DNA of 64,000 nucleotides from Larkinella rosea (GCF_003858635.1 NZ_RQJO01000007.1:1737941-1801940); one strand, 5' to 3'; positions 27,208-36,958 are shown, counted from the first letter of the stretch. Notes: generated by a model not told the origin, from the sequence alone. Numbers and translations: made by a program.

Positions 27208-28848
27208 ATGAAGATCTTATCTAAAAAATCCATCGTTTTCGTCGCTCTGTTAACTACCTTCTTTTCCTGTAAGGATTTAACCGAACTGAACGTAAACCCG
27301 AACGGTGTTGCGCCCGAAACGGTGAACCCCAACCTGCTGCTGCCGTCGGTGCTGACGGAATCCGGTAAAGCGTTTGTCAACTTAGGTTACATGGACATCG
27401 CCGGTGTGATGCAGCACACGCAGAAAGATGCGTGGTCGAGCAGCCACAACGACTATGACTGGACCGACGGACAAAGCTGGAGCGGTTATTACGACATTCT
27501 GCGGAACAACCAGTTGCTGTATGACCGGGCGGTTGAGCAGAAACTCGAATTCCATCAGGGGGTTTCGCTGGTCATGAAGTCAATGGTATTCGGATTGATC
27601 ACGGATCTGTATGGCGATGCGCCGTATACGACTGCCTTAAAAGGCGAATTGGGCGGAGTTGAAAACATTACGCCAGCCTACGATTCGCAGGAAGCCATTT
27701 ATACGGGTATTATTGCCGACCTGGAAAAAGCGAACACGCTGTTATCAAAAACCAAAGCCGAGTATACCAGCATTGTTGACGAAGCTGACGTGTATTACAA
27801 AGGTGATCCGACCAAATGGCGGAAACTGGCGAACTCACTCCTGCTGCGGTATTACATGCGGATTTCGAGCAAGAAAGCCGACGTAGCCAAAGCTGGTATC
27901 GAGAAAATTGTGGCGGGTGCGGCTCAATATCCGATCATTTCAGTCGAAACTGAAGACGCAACCATGAGTTTCCCCGGAACGAGCGACGGCACGTCATGGC
28001 CCGCCAACTCCGTTTATGACGTCAGTGGCAGCAACTACCGCCGGATCAAAATGAGCGCTCCTTTCGTAAAAGCCTTACAGGCGCTGAAAGATCCCCGTCT
28101 GGCGATCTGGGCGAACAAGGTTGAAATTCCGCTGGTTGTTGACGCAACGTTACCGGCAGGTACCGACAAAATCGTTAGCGGAAAGCGGTATTTGTCACCG
28201 GATAAAGTGGGAACGACCGTCATCGATACCGATCCGGATTATGTGGGTCTGCCACCGAGTGTTTCGGCGCTGCCGTCGGCTTATAACCTGAACCCAACGC
28301 CGGGTCAGACGTCCTACAATCCGCACGTATCGTTCCTGAACGATATCTACAAAGCGGCCAAAGGCCCACTGTTGAAGGCGCGACTGGTTTCGGCCGCTGA
28401 AGTTCACTTCATTCTGGCCGAAGCAGCGTTGAAAGGCTGGGCTGCTGGCGATGCCAAAACGCATTACGAAGCCGGAATCAAAGCGTCGCTCAATACCTGG
28501 ACGGTGGGTAGCGCATACGCTACGTACATCACCAATCCGGGGGTTGCTTTCGACAAAACGATCAAGCAGGTGATCCAGCAAAAATGGATTGCCAGCTGGA
28601 CAGCCGCTACCGAAGCCTGGTTTGACTACCGCCGGACCGGTTTTCCGGAATTGAAAGCGGGCCCCGCGGCCAAACGGGCGGTTTTGCCGGTTCGTTTCTA
28701 CTACATGAAAGACGAAATGAACATCAACGCCAAAAACGCGACGGCAGCTGCGGATAAGCTGGAAACCACATCCTACTCACAGGCACAGGGCAAAAACAGC
28801 CCCTGGTCGAAACCGTGGCTGATTCAGGGAACCGGCAAGCCGTGGTAA
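27208..28848 (+). CDS. SusD-like (PF12771-type) outer-membrane lipoprotein (tandem copy 1)
   Basis: The 546-aa lipoprotein has a lipobox ending FFSC, with Cys at residue 21, followed by KDLTELNVNPNG, the usual start of the SusD-like_2 group. Other hallmarks are VMQHTQKD, YYDILRNNQ, the long helix MKSMVFGLITDLYGDAPYT, WRKLANSLLLRYYMRIS, FILAEAALKGW, and near the end EAWFDYRRTGFPEL and the closing GKPW. It starts 21 nt after the SusC stop and should form the lid of that transporter. The paralogue at 32488-34128 has the same length (546 aa) and is highly similar, so the whole SusC-SusD pair has been duplicated. Confidence 0.95.
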   Translation: MKILSKKSIVFVALLTTFFSCKDLTELNVNPNGVAPETVNPNLLLPSVLTESGKAFVNLGYMDIAGVMQHTQKDAWSSSHNDYDWTDGQSWSGYYDILRNNQLLYDRAVEQKLEFHQGVSLVMKSMVFGLITDLYGDAPYTTALKGELGGVENITPAYDSQEAIYTGIIADLEKANTLLSKTKAEYTSIVDEADVYYKGDPTKWRKLANSLLLRYYMRISSKKADVAKAGIEKIVAGAAQYPIISVETEDATMSFPGTSDGTSWPANSVYDVSGSNYRRIKMSAPFVKALQALKDPRLAIWANKVEIPLVVDATLPAGTDKIVSGKRYLSPDKVGTTVIDTDPDYVGLPPSVSALPSAYNLNPTPGQTSYNPHVSFLNDIYKAAKGPLLKARLVSAAEVHFILAEAALKGWAAGDAKTHYEAGIKASLNTWTVGSAYATYITNPGVAFDKTIKQVIQQKWIASWTAATEAWFDYRRTGFPELKAGPAAKRAVLPVRFYYMKDEMNINAKNATAAADKLETTSYSQAQGKNSPWSKPWLIQGTGKPW

Positions 28849-28854
28849 GCTTTA

Positions 28855-28945
28855 CGGTTTTCGGTTTACAGTTGTCGGTTTCCGGTAGCTAATTCATTTA
28901 AGCAATCTCGCGTTAGTCTTGCAGGCAACCGTAAACTGAAAACCG
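28855..28945. repeat. Long imperfect inverted repeat after SusD copy 1
   Basis: Arm 28855-28876 (CGGTTTTCGGTTTACAGTTG and two more bases) pairs with arm 28924-28945 over 22 bp, with three G-U pairs and no other mismatch. The arms are built from CGGTTT(T/A)C modules. It begins 7 nt after the SusD stop and precedes the terminator hairpin at 28977. Confidence 0.75.
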
Positions 28946-28976
28946 CATACCGCATACTAAATGAAGCAATTATCAG

Positions 28977-29006
28977 AAAAAGGGTGGACGAAATTCCACC
29001 CTTTTT
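28977..29006 (+). terminator. Strong intrinsic terminator between the two SusCD pairs
   Basis: AAAAAGGGTGGA (28977-28988) pairs perfectly over 12 bp with TCCACCCTTTTT (28995-29006) around a 6-nt loop, giving a GC-rich core and a T tail. The A-run on the other side means it could act in both directions. It should separate the first SusCD operon from the second. Confidence 0.85.
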
Positions 29007-29063
29007 GCATTATAATAGTTATATTTCGGCTTCCTATCTTACTATTCAATTCAACCTATTTCT

Positions 29064-32000
29064 ATGAGAAAAACGTTTATTAATTCACTCAAATGGTTGT
29101 TTGTCACCACATGGTTGCTGGGGATTTGTCTCTCCCCGGTTTTGGCCCAATCCGGCCGAAAAATCAGTGGTAAGACCAGACTAGGCACGGACAATTCACC
29201 CCTTCCGGGCGTCAACGTACTGATCAAAGACACCCAGATCGGAACCACCAGCGACGACAACGGGCGGTTTTCACTCGACGTCAGCGGAACGAACCCCGTG
29301 TTGGTATTTTCATACATCGGGTACAAAACCGAGGAAGTTGTTGTCGGGAACCGCAGTACCGTTGATGTTACTCTAACAGAAAGTGCGGAAACCTTGCAGG
29401 AAGCCGTCGTAACCGCTCTCGGGATTAAACGCGAAGAACGCTCGCTGGGCTACTCGGTCGGCAAAGTTGATGGCAAAGACCTGACCCGCGTTGTTCAGGA
29501 AAACGTATTGAACAGCATGGCCGGGAAAGTGTCCGGTGTCACAATCAACCAAACCGGCGGAACCGGTTCGTCGGTCAGCATGGTGATCCGGGGTGCCAAA
29601 TCACTCAGTAACGACAACCAGCCGCTGTTCGTGGTCGACGGCGTTCCGCTGGCCAATACGCTCAACAACGTCAGCCAGATTGGAACCGACAACCGCGTGG
29701 ATTACGGCAACGCCATTTCGGGCCTCAATCCCGACGACATCGAAAGCATTTCGATCCTGAAAGGCCCCAGTGCCGCGGCTTTGTACGGCACCCGCGCCGG
29801 AAACGGAGTGGTGCTGATCACGACCAAAAACGGCTCGAAAGTCAAGAAAATGACGGTAACCATTTCGTCCAACACGGTTTTTGACCAACCGTATAAATTT
29901 CTGAAATGGCAGACCAGTTTTGGTCCGGGGCAGTATTCGGCCATTCCGGTGTCGGTCAGTAAAAACCCCCTGACCAATCCGTTTGGAAAACTGATTCAGG
30001 AGGAAATTGGCGCGACCTACGGCGCGGCTCTGGACAAGGGATACGAGGAAGTGCAGTGGAACAGCCCGCTCGACGCCAACGGGAAACCGATTCCGATGCC
30101 GCTGGTGTCGCACAAAAACAACGTCCGGAATTTTGTACAAACCGGTATTACTACCACCAACGGTATTTCAATTGCCAACAGCAACGACCAGATCACCTAC
30201 CGGCTTTCGTATTCGAACATGCAAAACCGGGGCATTATTCCAAATTCGGACCTGTTCAAAAACACGCTGAATCTGAACACATCGGTGAAACTCAGCAACC
30301 AGTTGCGTCTGAGCACGAACCTGGACATCAGCCGGAATAATTCGAACAACCGACCCGCCGGAAACCGGGGTGCGAACCCGTTGCAGGCTGCGTATAACAT
30401 TTCACCCCACATCGACATCCGGGACCTGCGCGATTACTGGATGCCGGGCCAGGTTGGCCTGCAGCAACGGACGCCGTACAACGGACTGTATAACAACCCC
30501 TATTTTCTGGCGAATGAAATCAACAACGGTTTTACCCGCGACCGGCTTTTCGGCAACATCAAAGCCGACTGGCAACTCACGAAGGACCTGAGCTTCATGG
30601 GCCGGTATTCACTCGATACGTATTCGGAAGAGCGCGAAACCAGGATCGCCAACAGCTACGTCAACGACCCGCGCGGAGCCTACGGGTTGATCAACATCAA
30701 ACCCTTTGAAAGCAACATCGATTTTCTGGGTACTTACAAAAAAGAGTTCAATAATTTCGGCGCAACGTTCTCCGTGGGTGGAAATTATCGGTACCAGAAA
30801 GGTTCGAATCTCACGACCGCCAGCCGACCCGGAACCGGTCTGATTGTGCCGGGTGTGTTCACGATTCAGAACATTGCCCCGGCCAACCTCGACTTCAACA
30901 GTACCCGGTATGAACGGGTTATTTACAGCCTGTATGCGCTGGCCAACCTGAGTTTCAAGGACATGGTTTACCTGGACCTGACCGCCCGAAACGACTGGTC
31001 GAGTACGCTTCCGGCTTCCAACCGTTCCTATTTTTACCCCTCGGCTTCGCTGAGTGTGTTGCTGAACGAAATGCTGCCGGTTTCCAACGCCATCAGTATG
31101 CTGAAACTCCGGGCCGGGGTTGCGCAGGTGGGGAACGACGCTAATCCGTATGCCCTGCTCAGCACCCTCGAAAACGCCGGAACCTGGGACGGCATTCCGC
31201 GCCTGAACGTACCGGGAATCTTGCTGAATTCGAGTCTAAAACCGGAAATTGCCACGTCAAAAGAATTTGGGCTGGACCTGAATCTGTTCCGAAACCGCCT
31301 GCGGGCCAGCGCCACGTATTACAATTCGGAAAACCGCAACCAGATTCTGAGCTCGCTTCTCCCACCTTCATCCGGTTTTACGTCCAAGAACATCAACGCC
31401 GGTTTGCTGGTCAGCAAAGGATTTGAATTTTCGCTGGGCGGCACCCCGCTCGAAAAAAATGGCTGGCGACTGGATGTGAATGCCAACCTGACGCGCAACC
31501 GCACAACCATCAAACGACTGGCCGACGACATTCCCTATTTCACCCTTTGGACCGATGCCAAAGGCGGGGCCTGGACGTATGTAGGCGATGAAATCGGCGA
31601 TATCTACGATTCCAAAGTCGTGACGGTCGAAGATAAGAATTCGCCCTATTACGGCTATCCGATTCTCGACCAGACCGGGAAATGGCAGGCCATCGATGCC
31701 ATCAATACGAAGAACAAAATCGGTAATTTCAACCCCCGGTTTATTCTGGGCGCCCAAACGTCGCTTACCTACCGCGGTTTCAGCCTGAACATGACCTTCG
31801 ACTGGCGGAACGGCGGGGATTTTGTCTCGCAAACCTACCGGTACGGCGAAGAAGACGGGCGTTCGCAGTTATTTCTGGATAAACTGATCAACCCCAACGG
31901 CCTGACCGGCGATGCGTTACGTAATTATTTAGTGGCCAATCAGGACAAGATGATCCTGATCAACGGAAACAATTTCCCCCTTGTGGGCGGACCAACCCCT

Positions 32001-32474
32001 GACTACGGCGGGTATCCGTTCAAATACGGTCCGTATACCTTGCCCCACGGCGGGGTCTTCATTCCGGGCGTGCTGGCAACGGGCTATGATGAAACCGGAA
32101 AGCCAACGGGTTACAAAGAGAATTTAGGTGGTCCGGGTACGTTGATCCTGCCTTTTGCGGGGGCTACTTCCTGGGGGTTCTCGCGGGCGGTCATGTTCGA
32201 TGCGTCGTTCCTGAAACTCCGCGAGGTGTCGTTTGGCTATGAGTTGCCGCAGGGCCTGGTGAAACGTATTGGGCTGCAAAATGCGAACGTTTCGGTGTAT
32301 AGCCGGAACATTATTCTGTGGACGGCCGCCAAAATCGGCATTGACCCGGAAATGGCTTTTCAGCCCGAAGCGGGGGTGCAGGCATCCGGGATTCAGTTTA
32401 AGCAAGGCATTGAACGAAACAATGTCACGCCCTGGGTCATTCCGGTTGGTTTCCGTCTTGGTTTAACATTTTAA
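29064..32474 (+). CDS. SusC/RagA-family TonB-dependent receptor without STN domain (tandem copy 2)
   Basis: The 1136-aa protein has a signal peptide ending PVLAQ (about residue 29) and goes directly into the carboxypeptidase-D-regulatory-like domain (about 33-110), the plug (about 130-260, LFVVDGVPLANT, SILKGPSAAALYGTRAGNG) and the barrel ending IPVGFRLGLTF. From the regulatory-like domain on it aligns with copy 1 with long identical runs, for example VVTALGIKRE, GFTSKNINAGLLVSKGFEF and NMTFDWRNGGDFVSQTYRY. Copy 1 has about 90 extra residues at the N-terminus, mostly the STN domain. This copy can therefore transport but probably cannot signal to FecR. It has its own upstream region after the terminator at 28977-29006. 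Confidence 0.96.
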   Translation: MRKTFINSLKWLFVTTWLLGICLSPVLAQSGRKISGKTRLGTDNSPLPGVNVLIKDTQIGTTSDDNGRFSLDVSGTNPVLVFSYIGYKTEEVVVGNRSTVDVTLTESAETLQEAVVTALGIKREERSLGYSVGKVDGKDLTRVVQENVLNSMAGKVSGVTINQTGGTGSSVSMVIRGAKSLSNDNQPLFVVDGVPLANTLNNVSQIGTDNRVDYGNAISGLNPDDIESISILKGPSAAALYGTRAGNGVVLITTKNGSKVKKMTVTISSNTVFDQPYKFLKWQTSFGPGQYSAIPVSVSKNPLTNPFGKLIQEEIGATYGAALDKGYEEVQWNSPLDANGKPIPMPLVSHKNNVRNFVQTGITTTNGISIANSNDQITYRLSYSNMQNRGIIPNSDLFKNTLNLNTSVKLSNQLRLSTNLDISRNNSNNRPAGNRGANPLQAAYNISPHIDIRDLRDYWMPGQVGLQQRTPYNGLYNNPYFLANEINNGFTRDRLFGNIKADWQLTKDLSFMGRYSLDTYSEERETRIANSYVNDPRGAYGLINIKPFESNIDFLGTYKKEFNNFGATFSVGGNYRYQKGSNLTTASRPGTGLIVPGVFTIQNIAPANLDFNSTRYERVIYSLYALANLSFKDMVYLDLTARNDWSSTLPASNRSYFYPSASLSVLLNEMLPVSNAISMLKLRAGVAQVGNDANPYALLSTLENAGTWDGIPRLNVPGILLNSSLKPEIATSKEFGLDLNLFRNRLRASATYYNSENRNQILSSLLPPSSGFTSKNINAGLLVSKGFEFSLGGTPLEKNGWRLDVNANLTRNRTTIKRLADDIPYFTLWTDAKGGAWTYVGDEIGDIYDSKVVTVEDKNSPYYGYPILDQTGKWQAIDAINTKNKIGNFNPRFILGAQTSLTYRGFSLNMTFDWRNGGDFVSQTYRYGEEDGRSQLFLDKLINPNGLTGDALRNYLVANQDKMILINGNNFPLVGGPTPDYGGYPFKYGPYTLPHGGVFIPGVLATGYDETGKPTGYKENLGGPGTLILPFAGATSWGFSRAVMFDASFLKLREVSFGYELPQGLVKRIGLQNANVSVYSRNIILWTAAKIGIDPEMAFQPEAGVQASGIQFKQGIERNNVTPWVIPVGFRLGLTF

Positions 32475-32487
32475 GTTACTCGATCCT

Positions 32488-34128
32488 ATGAAAATCGCAG
32501 CCATTAAATACATCTCCTTCGTTTGCCTCGTAGCCCTGACGGTTTTTTCCTGCCGGGATTTGACGGAGGTAAACCGAAATCCCAATGGCGTGGAGCCATC
32601 CACAGCCCACCCAAACCTGGTGTTATCGACGGTTCTGACCGAAACCGGAAAAGCGTTTGTCAATCTGGGGTACCAGGACATCGCCGGAGTCATGCAGCAC
32701 ACGCAGAAAGACGGCTGGGCCGGTTCACACAATGAATACGACTGGGGCGGTAGCCAGAGCTGGAGCAGCTATTACGACATTCTGCGGAACAACCAGTACG
32801 TCTACAACCGCTCGGTCGAGCTGAATTTTGAACTGCACCAGGGCATTGCGCTGGTCATGAAATCGATGGTGTTTGGGCTCATTACCGATCTCTGGGGTGA
32901 TGCGCCGTACAGCCAGGCGCTCAAGGGCGCGACTGGTGGGGCAGAAAATACCTTTCCGGTTTACGATACGCAGGAAGCCATTTACACCGGTATTCTGGCC
33001 GATCTCGAAAAAGCCAATACACTGCTGTCAAAAGCCAAAAGCGCCTATAACAGCACCGCCGAATCGGCCGACGTCTATTACAAAGGTGACCCCGCCAAAT
33101 GGCGAAAACTGGCCAATTCGCTGGCATTGCGGTATTACATGCGGCTGTCGCTGAAAAAACCGGATGTCGCTAAAGCCGGTATCGAGAAAATCGTCGCCAA
33201 TGCCGCCCAGTACCCGATCATTACCGCATCGGCCGATGACGCTGCCATGGCGTTTGCCGGTAACAGCAACAGCGATTCGTGGCCTGCCAACGCGACATAC
33301 GATGTAAGCGAAAGTAATTACCGGCGGCTGAAAATGAGCGATACATTTGTCAAGGCGTTGTTGGCAGTGAGTGATCCCCGTCTGCCCATTTGGGCCAATA
33401 AGGTGCAGATCCCGCTGATCGTGGATGCCACACTGCCCGCCGGAACCGACAAGATTGTCGATGGTAAACGCTACCTATCACCTGACAAAGTGGTGGGGAA
33501 AGAGGTCAACACGGACCCCAATTACGTCGGTTTGCCCACCGCCATCGTCGGTGGAGCCGCCTACAACCTGAGCCCTACGGCGGAGCAGGCCGCTAAAAAT
33601 CCGCACGTTTCGTGGCTGAACGACATTTACAAGGCGGCCAAAGGTCCGTTGCTGAAAGCCCGGCTGATGTCGGCATCGGAAGTGAATTTTATCCTGGCCG
33701 AAGCCGCGCAGAAAGGCTGGGCCGCGGGCGACGCCAAAGCCCGTTACGAAGCCGCCATCAAGGCATCGCTGGAAACCTGGGGTGTTTCCGGTTCTTATGC
33801 GACATACATCGCCCAGAAAGGCGTTGCCTACAACGGAACGCAGCAGCAAATCGTTGAACAAAAGTGGATGGCGAGCTGGACAGCTGCCACCGAAGCCTGG
33901 TTCGACTACCGCCGGACCGGTTTCCCGGTTTTGAAAACCGGCCCCAATTCGAAGCGGAAAGTACTGCCCGTCCGATTTTTTTACATGCTCGACGAACGCA
34001 ACCTGAATAAAGCCAATTCCGATGCCGCCCTGGGCCGCCTGGAACTGACGCCCAATTCAGAAGCTGATGGCAAAAACAGCCCCTGGTCGAAACCGTGGGT
34101 GTTGCAGGGAACCGGGAAACCGTGGTGA
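32488..34128 (+). CDS. SusD-like (PF12771-type) outer-membrane lipoprotein (tandem copy 2)
   Basis: This 546-aa lipoprotein has a lipobox ending VFSC (Cys at residue 22) followed by RDLTEVNRNPNG. It is a close paralogue of the SusD-like protein at 27208-28848: both share VMQHTQKD, YYDILRNNQ, KGDPxKWRKLANSL, LPAGTDKIV, FILAEAAxKGWAAGDAK and EAWFDYRRTGFP. It starts 13 nt after the SusC copy-2 stop and should form a complex with that receptor. Differences from copy 1 spread along the whole length, so the duplication is not very recent. Confidence 0.95.
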   Translation: MKIAAIKYISFVCLVALTVFSCRDLTEVNRNPNGVEPSTAHPNLVLSTVLTETGKAFVNLGYQDIAGVMQHTQKDGWAGSHNEYDWGGSQSWSSYYDILRNNQYVYNRSVELNFELHQGIALVMKSMVFGLITDLWGDAPYSQALKGATGGAENTFPVYDTQEAIYTGILADLEKANTLLSKAKSAYNSTAESADVYYKGDPAKWRKLANSLALRYYMRLSLKKPDVAKAGIEKIVANAAQYPIITASADDAAMAFAGNSNSDSWPANATYDVSESNYRRLKMSDTFVKALLAVSDPRLPIWANKVQIPLIVDATLPAGTDKIVDGKRYLSPDKVVGKEVNTDPNYVGLPTAIVGGAAYNLSPTAEQAAKNPHVSWLNDIYKAAKGPLLKARLMSASEVNFILAEAAQKGWAAGDAKARYEAAIKASLETWGVSGSYATYIAQKGVAYNGTQQQIVEQKWMASWTAATEAWFDYRRTGFPVLKTGPNSKRKVLPVRFFYMLDERNLNKANSDAALGRLELTPNSEADGKNSPWSKPWVLQGTGKPW

Positions 34129-34148
34129 TAGCCTGAATGGGAGAGAAA

Positions 34149-34225
34149 AGAGTATAGACAAGAGAGAAAAGATACGAACACCCTTGAGGATTGCTATTTG
34201 TTCTCTACTCTCTTGTCTATACTCT
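34149..34225. repeat. Inverted repeat after SusD copy 2
   Basis: AGAGTATAGACAAGAGAG at 34149-34166 is the exact reverse complement of the sequence at 34208-34225. The surrounding bases repeat the GAGAGAAAAGA / TCTTGTCTATACTCTC vocabulary in both orientations. It lies 20 nt after the SusD stop and ends 22 nt before the ceramidase-like start, so it could be a weak terminator or an mRNA-stabilising hairpin. Confidence 0.75.
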
Positions 34226-34247
34226 CTTGTCTTGTAGAAATACCTCC

Positions 34248-35498
34248 ATGAAAAAGGCCCTTTTCGTTGGTTTTGTTTTAACATTGTTTACGTATTGCGT
34301 TCACGCCCAGCAATTTCGGGCCGGAGCAGCACTTCGGGTTATTACCCCAAATCCACTACTACCCATTTCGGGCGGTATTGGAACTCCTAAAAAAGCCACG
34401 GAGAAAAAAGGCGATCTTTTCGTTCGGGCGTTCGTGCTGGAAAAGGGAGCAAACCGGGTGGCGATTGTCAGTGTTGATAACCTGGGCTGGCCATCAGTTT
34501 TGGGAAACAAATCGCGGGCATTGATCAAAAGCATTCCACCCGGCAATGTGTTGATTGGCGCCACACATACCCACAGCGGACCGGATGCGTACGGTTTTCC
34601 GGACCAGTCGGGAAAAGCCCTGGCCGATTTGCCGTACCTCGATCAATGCGTTAAAAAAATTGCCGAAGCGGTGGAAGAGGCCGTAGCTAAACTGCAACCA
34701 GCGACGCTGAAAATTGCAGTTGGCGAAGCCAAAGGGAAGATTGCTTTTAACTACTACGCCGACGAATTATACGACCCACGCTGTGGGGTCATTCAGGCCC
34801 TTTCGGCAACCGGAAAACCAATTGTTACGTTGGTCAATTACGCCATTCATCCCGAAGTCATCGGCTCGGGTCGGGGCATTCTAAGCCCGGATTTGTGCGG
34901 TCCGCTCTACGATAAAATCGAGTCAAAAACCGGTGGCATGGCTATTTTCATGAACGGAGCGCAGGGCGGTATGGTAACGGCGGACGTCCGGCGCGAAGGC
35001 GGCACCGAAGCTAACACCTGGGAAGAATGCATCCGGATTGGCGAACTGCTGGGCGAGGAAGCCCTGCGGATTGTTGGCCCGGCAAAGGTACTGGAAAACC
35101 CGTCGCTCTACTGCACGAGTCGGTCCATCGAGTTCCCAATCGAGTCGGACATGATGAAGTACATTCTCAAAAACTCGCCCCTGGGTTACAAGCTGAACAG
35201 TTCCGACAAAGTGACTGCCCAATTGAACCTGCTGAACATCGGTCCGGCGCAAATCCTGAGCATTCCGGGCGAAGCATTACCCAACATCGGTTTTTACGTC
35301 AAACGCCACATGAATACGAAATTTCCGTTTCTGTTCGGACTAACCAACGATGCGTTCGGCTACATGCTGACCAAAGTCGACTTCAACAGTTTCAAACGGT
35401 ACGATTACATCAGCCGAACCAGTTTAGGCGAAATGACCGGTGAAATTTACATGGAACAGGCTTTAAAAATGGTAGCAGAAAGTCCAAAACCAGAATAA
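34248..35498 (+). CDS. Secreted neutral-ceramidase-like hydrolase
   Basis: From the ATG at 34248 (MKKALFVG) the protein has 416 residues; a TTG-type start at 34191 would run through the inverted repeat and is unlikely. It has a signal peptide ending VHAQ (residue 21). The sequence FRAGAALRVITPNPLLPISGG, then VDNLGW, GATHTHSGPDAYG (zinc-site histidines), NYAIHPEVIG and FMNGAQGGMVTADV match the neutral/alkaline non-lysosomal ceramidase N-terminal domain family (PF04734-like). True neutral ceramidases are about 650 aa or more and have a C-terminal domain; this protein has only the catalytic-type domain, so its substrate may be another amide or ester lipid. It follows the second SusCD pair. Confidence 0.85.
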   Translation: MKKALFVGFVLTLFTYCVHAQQFRAGAALRVITPNPLLPISGGIGTPKKATEKKGDLFVRAFVLEKGANRVAIVSVDNLGWPSVLGNKSRALIKSIPPGNVLIGATHTHSGPDAYGFPDQSGKALADLPYLDQCVKKIAEAVEEAVAKLQPATLKIAVGEAKGKIAFNYYADELYDPRCGVIQALSATGKPIVTLVNYAIHPEVIGSGRGILSPDLCGPLYDKIESKTGGMAIFMNGAQGGMVTADVRREGGTEANTWEECIRIGELLGEEALRIVGPAKVLENPSLYCTSRSIEFPIESDMMKYILKNSPLGYKLNSSDKVTAQLNLLNIGPAQILSIPGEALPNIGFYVKRHMNTKFPFLFGLTNDAFGYMLTKVDFNSFKRYDYISRTSLGEMTGEIYMEQALKMVAESPKPE

Positions 35499-35565
35499 TA
35501 ACCAGTGAATACATTCATCAAAACCCTAAAAATTATCCCCTAACAACTAAAGACTAAAAACCACC

Positions 35566-36942
35566 ATGAAACGATTCGTAACTCCATTTATTTTTTTGTT
35601 AACCCTGACCTTTCTGTCGTTCGATTCACCCAAAAAGAAAGCCATAACTCCCGAAACGGCACTCCAGAGTTACCTGAATAACGACGACAAATCCTACAAA
35701 TGGGAATTGAAGGATTCCTTCGATATGGGTGATGTAAAAGCTTATAATTTGCTGCTGACGTCGCAGAAATGGCGGGAATTTACCTGGCGTCATCAATTGA
35801 CGGTTCTGGTTCCGAAAGAGAACAAGTACGACGGTGCGCTGCTGTTCATTACCGGTGGTTCCAACAAAGCCGAACAGCCAAACTGGAACGACAAAGGCAA
35901 AGATGACAAGGTGATTCAGGGGCTGGCTGGAATTGCCCTTAAAAACAAAGCGATCGTTACCTTGCTGCGCCAGACGCCCAATCAGCCGTTTTTTAATAAC
36001 CTGACGGAAGATGCGCTGATTTCGTATACGCTTCATAATTTCAAAAAAGACGGTGATTATACCTGGCCGCTGCTGTTTCCGATGGTGAAAAGTGCCGTCA
36101 AAGCGATGGATGCGGTGCAGGAATTTTCGAAGCAGACACTGAAACACGACATCACCCGGTTTGTGGTTTCGGGGGCTTCGAAACGTGGCTGGACCACCTG
36201 GTTAACCGGTGCAAATGACAAACGCGTAACGGCCATTGCGCCGATGGTTATCGATATTTTAAACATGCCGGTTAGTCTCGATTACCAGGTAAAAGTGTGG
36301 AAAGAGTACAGCGTTCAGATCGAAGATTATGTCAAATTGGGTATTCCGCAGGCGGCCCGTACTGAAAGTGGAAATGCGATCAATACGATGGTCGATCCGT
36401 ATTCGTACCGCAAGAATTTAACGATGCCCAAAATGATTATTATGGGTACCAACGATGAATATTGGGTGGTGGATAATATCAAAAATTATTACGACGATAT
36501 TCCGGGCGATAATATGATTCACTACGTACCCAATGCGGGGCATAGCCTGGGCGATGGTAAGTCGGCATTCGAAGGATTAGGCGCATTCTTTGGGATGACA
36601 ATGGCGAAAAAGTCGTACCCGATCTGCAAATGGAATGCAACCAGCACGAAAAAAGGCGTCGATGTTGCGATCAAGACCACCTCGGATGCGCTGGTTGATG
36701 TGATCGTTTGGTCGGCCAATTCAACCGATACGGATTTTCGGAACGAAACCTGGACCAGCAAAAGCCTGGGAATCAAAAACAAAGCAAAAGTGGACGTTTC
36801 AGAAGCTTTCCCGGCTTCTGGCTATCACGCATTTTATGTTGACCTGAAATATGCCGATCCGAACGGTGGAACCTACACCGAAAGCACCCGGATGTTCGTG
36901 TCCGACAATGACGAAGTATTTTTGAAACCGAGTTCGATTTAA
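35566..36942 (+). CDS. PhoPQ-activated pathogenicity-related family alpha/beta hydrolase
   Basis: The 458-aa protein belongs to the PhoPQ_related family (PF10142, PqaA-like). It has a signal peptide (about residues 1-19), TPETALQSYLNNDDKSYKWEL at the start of the domain, WRHQLTVLVP, LLFITGGSN, a nucleophile elbow GASKRGW with Ser at about 205, MIIMGTNDEYW with a likely catalytic Asp, and NAGHSLGD with the catalytic His. Family members are secreted alpha/beta hydrolases of uncertain substrate, named from PhoP/PhoQ-controlled Salmonella genes. It lies between the ceramidase-like gene and the metallophosphoesterase gene and is followed by a clear terminator. Confidence 0.92.
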   Translation: MKRFVTPFIFLLTLTFLSFDSPKKKAITPETALQSYLNNDDKSYKWELKDSFDMGDVKAYNLLLTSQKWREFTWRHQLTVLVPKENKYDGALLFITGGSNKAEQPNWNDKGKDDKVIQGLAGIALKNKAIVTLLRQTPNQPFFNNLTEDALISYTLHNFKKDGDYTWPLLFPMVKSAVKAMDAVQEFSKQTLKHDITRFVVSGASKRGWTTWLTGANDKRVTAIAPMVIDILNMPVSLDYQVKVWKEYSVQIEDYVKLGIPQAARTESGNAINTMVDPYSYRKNLTMPKMIIMGTNDEYWVVDNIKNYYDDIPGDNMIHYVPNAGHSLGDGKSAFEGLGAFFGMTMAKKSYPICKWNATSTKKGVDVAIKTTSDALVDVIVWSANSTDTDFRNETWTSKSLGIKNKAKVDVSEAFPASGYHAFYVDLKYADPNGGTYTESTRMFVSDNDEVFLKPSSI

Positions 36943-36958
36943 AAATTATCCTTTTGCT

